Below are positions 58,001 through 64,000 of a stretch of DNA of 64,000 bases, piece by piece (the stretch's first letter is position 1; each line of letters begins with the position of its first letter). The translations under genes and the position numbers were made by a program. A model generated the notes under the pieces. The model made no database searches. It had not been told where the DNA came from and saw nothing but the letters and a program-made list of their open reading frames with translations. Source of the stretch: Mariannaea sp. PMI_226 (lineage: Eukaryota; Ascomycota; Sordariomycetes; Hypocreales; Nectriaceae); NCBI GenBank assembly GCA_024336345.1, contig JANFOG010000004.1:2728001-2792000 (forward strand), written 5' to 3'.

Positions 58001-61000
58001 TATTTTGAAGAACCCAGAGCCCAGTGTCTCGGTGTTCCGCGTGGAAAGCAACGGTATTGATGTTGGTATTGATCGCTTCCGTGAGCACTATGACCCAGTT
58101 TCTAAGCAGCAAGGTGGTCTTCAACATCACTTATCGATCTGCCAGACTGACAGCGGCCGACTCATTATGTCTCTTGAGATCAATCATGCGATCATTGATG
58201 CCCACTCTCAAGGGATTATCCTGCGCGAATTTAAGCAAGCTTATGGAGAGTGGTCTGAACCTAGCGCAGTGCCTTTCAGAAAGGTGATATCCTACCTCGA
58301 ACATCGATCCCAAGAGGAAGAGGGCCAGTTTTGGAGCAACTATCTGAAGGGCCTCGACCCCTGCATCTTTCCAACTCTTACCGGCGAGCCTATAAATGAC
58401 AAGAAACACACCCGAAAGACAACACGACTAAATGGCATTAACTCTCAAGCCATCCACTCGTTCTGCCAACAAAACGACATCACCGTTGCCGCGCTCATGC
58501 AGACAGCTTGGGGAGCTGTACTTGGCCGCTACACAGGATCTACAGAGACTTGCTTTGGTAGTCTGTCATCGGGTAGAGATATTCCTATTGACGGGGTTTC
58601 TGATATTGTAGGCCCTCTTATTGGCATGTTGGTATGCAGAGTAGATGTCGCAGGCCAGCACACCGCCCTTGAGACAGTTCGACGTGTTCAAGAAGCTAGC
58701 CTCGATAGCATGCAGTATCAGAGCTTCGGTTTGGTGAAAATTCATAAAATTCTTGAATTGGGCCCTTCACACCTGTTTAATACGGCGTTCTCGTTTAATC
58801 GGGCTACCCAATTACAGTCAGAAGAAGACTCTCAGCTCTCATTCGTCATTCAAGATGGCATTGATCCCAACGAGGTGAGTTGCACCGCGTCGGTTAAGGA
58901 CACTGCTAACGTTTACTTATGTAGTATGATATCAACTTGGATGTATCAGATGGAGAGTCAATGTCTGTTCTCTTGACCGTCCGTACCTGTTGCGTGAGCG
59001 AGGTCCAAGCTGCTAGGATAGCTGCGTCATTAACGATGTCCATCCACTCAATCGTCTCAAATCCGCACAGACGGCTTTCTGAATTAGATATTCTAGGCAC
59101 TGTCGAGAAGAATCAGTTATGGAGTTGGAATATGACAGTACCTCCCGCCATCAACGAACTTGTGCACCATATTGTCGATGAGCAGTGCCGCAAGAGCCCC
59201 AATGCGCTCGCAATCGAAGCTTGGGATGGGGCTCTCTCTTATACAGAATTGGACCAAGTCGCTACTAATCTTTCACACCATCTATCGAAGATGGGTATTG
59301 GACCGACAATGATTGTACCCCTTTGCTTCGACAAGTCAATGTGGACTGTGGTTGCTATCTTGGCTGTTCTGAAAGCTGGAGCTGCCTTTTCTCTCATGGA
59401 TTTGTCTCAACCAAGGTCTCGACTGCTGTCAATTATAGATCAAACTTCAGCCCCTACGTTACTTGTGCCTGAGTCCGGCCTCTCTAAGGTATCTGAACTA
59501 GGAGTCCCGTATATTGTTGTGGGGCCAGGACTTGGTATTGAGACGGCGAAGCCTCATGACTTCACTCATATTCATACCCCCTGTGTCAACCCTGACGCCC
59601 CAATGTACGTTGCCTTCAAATCCGGAAGTAAGCAGACTTTGAAGGCATTTGTCGTGTCTCACAAAGCCTTCGCATCTTCTATTCGATATCAGTCTAAGCA
59701 GCTGGGATTCTCATCAAAATCTCGCGTATATGATTTCGCATCATATGATTCTGATGTTGCCATCGGTAACATGATCAACACACTTGCCAACGGCGGCTGC
59801 TTGTGTATAGCTTCGAATGCCGATCGCTGGCATAGGCTTGCCGACTCAATTAATGCGTTTGACGCCAATATGATTCAGTTGACCCCGTCTTTTGCGAAGT
59901 TTCTTGGCGGTACCGAACTTCGTTCTCTCCGCACACTGATACTCAGTGGCGAGCAGTTCTGTTCTAATGACATTCAGAAGCTTGGAGATATTCGAGTCAT
60001 CAACACATATACCTCAGGAGAATGCACGCCTACCACTGTCATCAACTTCAACCAAGACTCTCGCTACAAAACCAGAATCGGAAACGGGGCCGGTGTTGTC
60101 ACTTGGGTCGTTGGTTTTGATGGCAAACTTGCTCCCATTGGTGTACCGGGCGAACTTGTTCTTGAAGGTCCCTTGCTCGGTAACAGCTTTGTTACTGACG
60201 ATCACAATGCGATACAGGCATTCGTGAGTGACCCGGAATGGCTCCTGGAGGGTTCTGAAGTCTGGCCTGGTCGACGCGGGCGAGTCTACAAGACGGGCGA
60301 TCTTGTCCACTACAACGATGACGGAAGCTTAACTTACATCGGCAGGAAAGATGACCAGATCAAGATACATGGACAAAGTATCGAACTTGGAGAGGTAGAG
60401 AGCCAGGTCATCAAGCACCTTCCGGCGTCAATGCATCCTACACACTTGGTCGCCGAGATCATCACCCCCAAAGGCGGAAATGCGAACCCAATGTTAGCAA
60501 TTTTTATGTCTATGGGTGATGAAGGATTGACAGGTGAAGATCTGGTTCTATGTGAAACCCTACACCATGGTAGGCCCGGCGTTGAGATTGCTATCCGTTC
60601 AATTCATCCCGACGTCGAGGATCGCCTACTCGAGAGCCTACCTTTTCACATGGTACCTACTATTTTTTTTCTCATGTCGAATATTCCGATGAATATTTCG
60701 GGAAAAACTGATAGAAAATATCTCCGCGCTGTGGGATCATCATTTTCTGTTGAGCAGTTGACCGAGATGCGAAACCGATCGCAAGGTCGAAGACGGGTAC
60801 CAATTACCGCCCTTGAATGCAAACTAAGAGATCTTTGGGCCCTCGTCTTGGATATTGATCCGTCTGTCATTGATCTGGACGACAGCTTTTTTATCCTCGG
60901 AGGAAGTTCCATTACTGCTATGGAGCTAGTTACTGAAGCAGGCAAGCAAGGAATGACCCTGTCTGTCGCTGATATATTCCGACAGCCGAGGCTGGGAATG

Positions 61001-64000
61001 CTTATTGAGCTAGTCATCGTGGATGAGGCCTGTCAAGACCCTGTTGAGACATCTTTACCCTCCACTTTGCTAGATGGCTCTCAAAATATTACCCAGCCAT
61101 GCGTAGAGGGTTCTCACATTGGCGACATCCAAACCAAGGATATCCCAATATTCAGCAAGGAGCATAGCGATGCTGTCAGGCGACTTCCTTCCACGCAACT
61201 TGAACAAGTCAACCAAGGATTGTGGACTCAAATTTTGAACGATGATATTCATAGAATCAGTCTTGATAACAGCTTTTCTGAGATTCCTGGTGACTCAATC
61301 ACGGCTATGAAAGTTTCATCTGGAGCGTCATCTCCAGATATCAACTTGATATCGAGCGATCTTGTGCATAAAAAGACGATGGGTAATCTGGAAGTCCTGA
61401 GCCATGCAACTAACTCTATTTCTTGGACACTGGCAGATTTCCCTCTAGCGTTCAAGTCATTCTCTGATCTTGACAAGTTTCAGCGTGAGCTGATCCCGAA
61501 GCTTGGCCTACGCTCAGAGGATATTGAAGATGTGTTCCCTTGCTCGCTTACACAGCAAGATCTTCTTATTAGCCAAACTACTAATGCTGAAAGCTACCAC
61601 TCATGCCTTATTTTCCAGATTATCTCTCCTCTCACCAATACATCTGAGCTCCTCGAGGCTGCATGGAGGGCAGTTGTGCGGCGGTACCCAACGTTACGGG
61701 CCTTGCTTGTTGACAATATCCCTGGAAGTAATCGAACACATCACCTTGTCTTGCGTGACCCCGAACCAAGTATTTCTGTGGTTCAATCACCAGTAGAGCT
61801 CACTTACGAGACACTACGGGAGAACTATAGATCCAGCCGCCGAGGACCACATGGTCTCTCCCACCACTTGACAATTTGTCGCGCCGACAGTGGGAAGGTC
61901 TACGCTGCCCTCAATATTAATGACGTTATGCAAGATTGGCACTCTGTGGAAGTCCTTTTTACTGACCTAAAAGCGGCTCTCAATGGTCAAAACATCCTTC
62001 TGTCGCCTGCACCCTCCTACAAAAATGTCATCGCACACCTCGAGAACGCGTCGTGGGATGCGTCGCGGAATTTTTGGGCCGAATACTTGAGTGATGTTGA
62101 GCCTTCCCACTTCCCTGTCCTGGTAGACGGTGGAACCTGTTTTGCACCATCAAGACAAACCTCGACAATGGTCCCTTCTCTAGATGGCAAAGCTATTCTG
62201 GATTTCTCCAGAGCATGGGGGGTCAATCCAGCGGTCATCATCCAGGCTGCTTGGGCCATCGTGCTCTCAAAATACACTGGCGCTTCTGTCCCTTCATTTG
62301 GATACCTCACTTCGGGGCGAGATTTGCCGATCAAGGGAGTTGACCATATTGTCGGCTCACTCACTGTCACGCTGGCCTCGCGATTCAAACTCGACGCCGA
62401 CACCACCATAGTGAAGATGCTACAGAATGGGCAGTCCGACTACCTCCGCAGCTTGCCATACCAGAGATTCCCGTTATCTGAGACGTACAAGGTTCTGAAA
62501 CTTGAACAAACGCCTCTTTTCAACACCGCAATTTCTTTCCAAAGAATTAAACAGAAGTCAAGCAAGAAGACCGACGACAAGTTGACGCTGCAGTTCCTCA
62601 CCGCCGTTGATCCAACAGATGTAAGCAATGTGAGAACGTGTAGAATAGAAATGAGACTAATTTACCGCAGTATGATATACACATCAGAGTAGCCCAAGGA
62701 GGAATGGCCATGCTGATTGAGATGACCTATAGCAACAGTGTCTTGGCCGATGACCAAGCCATCCAAGTTGCCAACTGCCTCAGCAACTGCATCCAGGAGC
62801 TCATTAGCAAACCACATAGCACGCTCCGTGACATTGATGTTATCAGCAATGACCAACGGGATCTCATCTGGTCATGGAATGGCAATTCACCTACCGCTGA
62901 AGAGACCTGCCTTCACCAACTTATCCTCGACCAGGTAGAATTGAATCCCAACGCCCCGGCAATTTGCTCGTGGGATGGGAATCTCACATACTTGGAGTTG
63001 GACAAGCTTTCTACTATTCTAGCCGTCGAGCTAGCACGTTCTCACACCATTAAAAACACGATAATCCCTCTCTACTTCGACAAGTCACTGTGGTCCATTG
63101 TCGCCATGCTGGCCGTGTTGAAGGTCGGTGCGGCTTTTGTGCCAATCGATCCAGTTCAAGCCCAGAACAGGCGTGAGATCATTATTGGTCAAACCAAAGC
63201 AACCGTAATTCTCGCTTCTGAACACCACGTTGATAGTATCTCACAACCTGGTCGAGTGGTGATTCCTGTCAGCCGAAGCGCTCTCGATGGATTATCCGGT
63301 CAAGAGCATGAAGGGCAGAAGCACATTACTCTGCCAGCCGTCTCGCCAAGCGACGCGGCGTACCTCATCTTCACTTCAGGAAGCACTGGTACCCCCAAAG
63401 GAGTCGTTATACAGCATAGCTCGATAAGCACAAGTTGCCGACATCACGGTGCTGGAATGGGATTCAACCCATCCTATCGCGTTCTTCAATTCGCCTCATT
63501 TACTTTTGACGCCTGCATAATGGAGATCATGACCACTCTCGTCCATGGGGGATGCGTTTGTGTACCTTCTGAGACGCAAAGAACGACAAATCTTGACCAA
63601 ACAATTAAAGACATGAAAGTCAATGGGCTGATGCTAACACCTTCCGTCGCTCGTTTGATTGACGAGAAAGATGTCGGGCGTATGGAGCTCGTCATGTTAG
63701 GAGGCGAGAAAATGCAAGACGACCATTACAGGAAGTGGAAGCACTCAAAGATACTAGTCAATGCTTATGGGCCTGCTGAATGCTCCATCTGCTGCTCACT
63801 TAATCGCTTTTCTGGATATCAGGACCGCACTGACGACATCGGCAATGCGGTCGGATGTGCAACCTGGATTGTTGACCGGGAAGATCCTAATAAGTTGGCG
63901 CCCGTGGGCGCAGTAGGAGAACTTGCCATTGAAGGCCCAATTCTTGCAAAGGGGTACTTGAACGACGAAGAAAAAACTAGAAAAGTATTTGTTGAGAGTC
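52015..64000 (+). CDS. Giant non-ribosomal peptide synthetase, partial (runs off the window)
   Basis: Exons 52015-54204, 54258-58874, 58925-62620 and 62671-64000 (open at the end); at least 3,944 aa. It should build a peptide from amino acids activated as adenylates and held on phosphopantetheine arms. Module 1: truncated A (about 100-233), T (LGGDSISA, Ser284), C (NHVILDG at 502-508). Module 2: complete A (FTSGSTGVPKG near 962, NLYGPTE, YKTGDL, RTGKLDR), T (LGGDSITA near 1380), epimerase (HHLAIDLVSWR near 1565, SIGWFTSMFP), C (NHAIIDA near 2040). Module 3: A with a ruined core (FKSGSKQTLKA), two T domains (LGGSSITA near 2930, PGDSITA near 3060), C with NDVMQDW. Module 4: A with intact FTSGSTGTPKG near 3735, cut by the window edge. 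All three introns are 50-53 nt, phase 0, at the same place in each C/A linker. The product is unknown; at least one D-residue is expected. Confidence 0.93.

Overview
The window is a piece of a filamentous ascomycete genome, most likely a sordariomycete of the Hypocreales type. This rests on short GT-AG introns (about 50-125 nt) in most genes, CT-rich leaders, a fungal oleate desaturase, a secreted tyrosinase and a very large non-ribosomal peptide synthetase (NRPS). All gene models were spliced by eye; every complete multi-exon model closes in frame with GT-AG introns.

Left part (1-18.2 kb): a secreted tyrosinase (1155-3494, +), an apparently intact Tc1/mariner transposon with 30-bp terminal inverted repeats and TA duplications (4088-5475), an allantoate-permease-type MFS transporter (7347-9013, +), an amino-acid permease (12051-14148, +) and a PHO-4/Pho89-type phosphate symporter (16176-18186, +). 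Intergenic stretches here are long and hold short tandem repeats.

Middle part (18-48.9 kb): two unrecognised small genes (19442-20134 and an F-box-like protein at 20730-21706, both -), a delta-12 fatty acid desaturase (24689-26216, -), an unrecognised nuclear-looking protein (30439-32353, -), a mariner-derived protein with a lost catalytic Asp (33245-34354, -), a TBC-domain Rab-GAP-like protein (35636-37834, -), an unrecognised basic protein starting with a PCNA-box-like motif (40099-43026, -), and a divergent housekeeping pair: chaperonin subunit CCT2 (44192-46054, -) and translation factor eIF3b (46565-48930, +).

Right part (52.0-64.0 kb): after about 3 kb without genes, a giant NRPS starts and runs off the end (more than 3,940 residues visible). 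Its order is A(truncated)-T-C / A-T-E-C / A(degenerate)-T-T-C(degenerate) / A... Two of four adenylation domains appear unable to activate a substrate although the frame stays open. Three introns sit at the same place at each C/A boundary, which suggests modules that duplicated together with the intron. This gene is the most unusual thing in the window and the likely start of a secondary-metabolite locus lying to the right. I saw no convincing tRNA, rRNA or CRISPR array.
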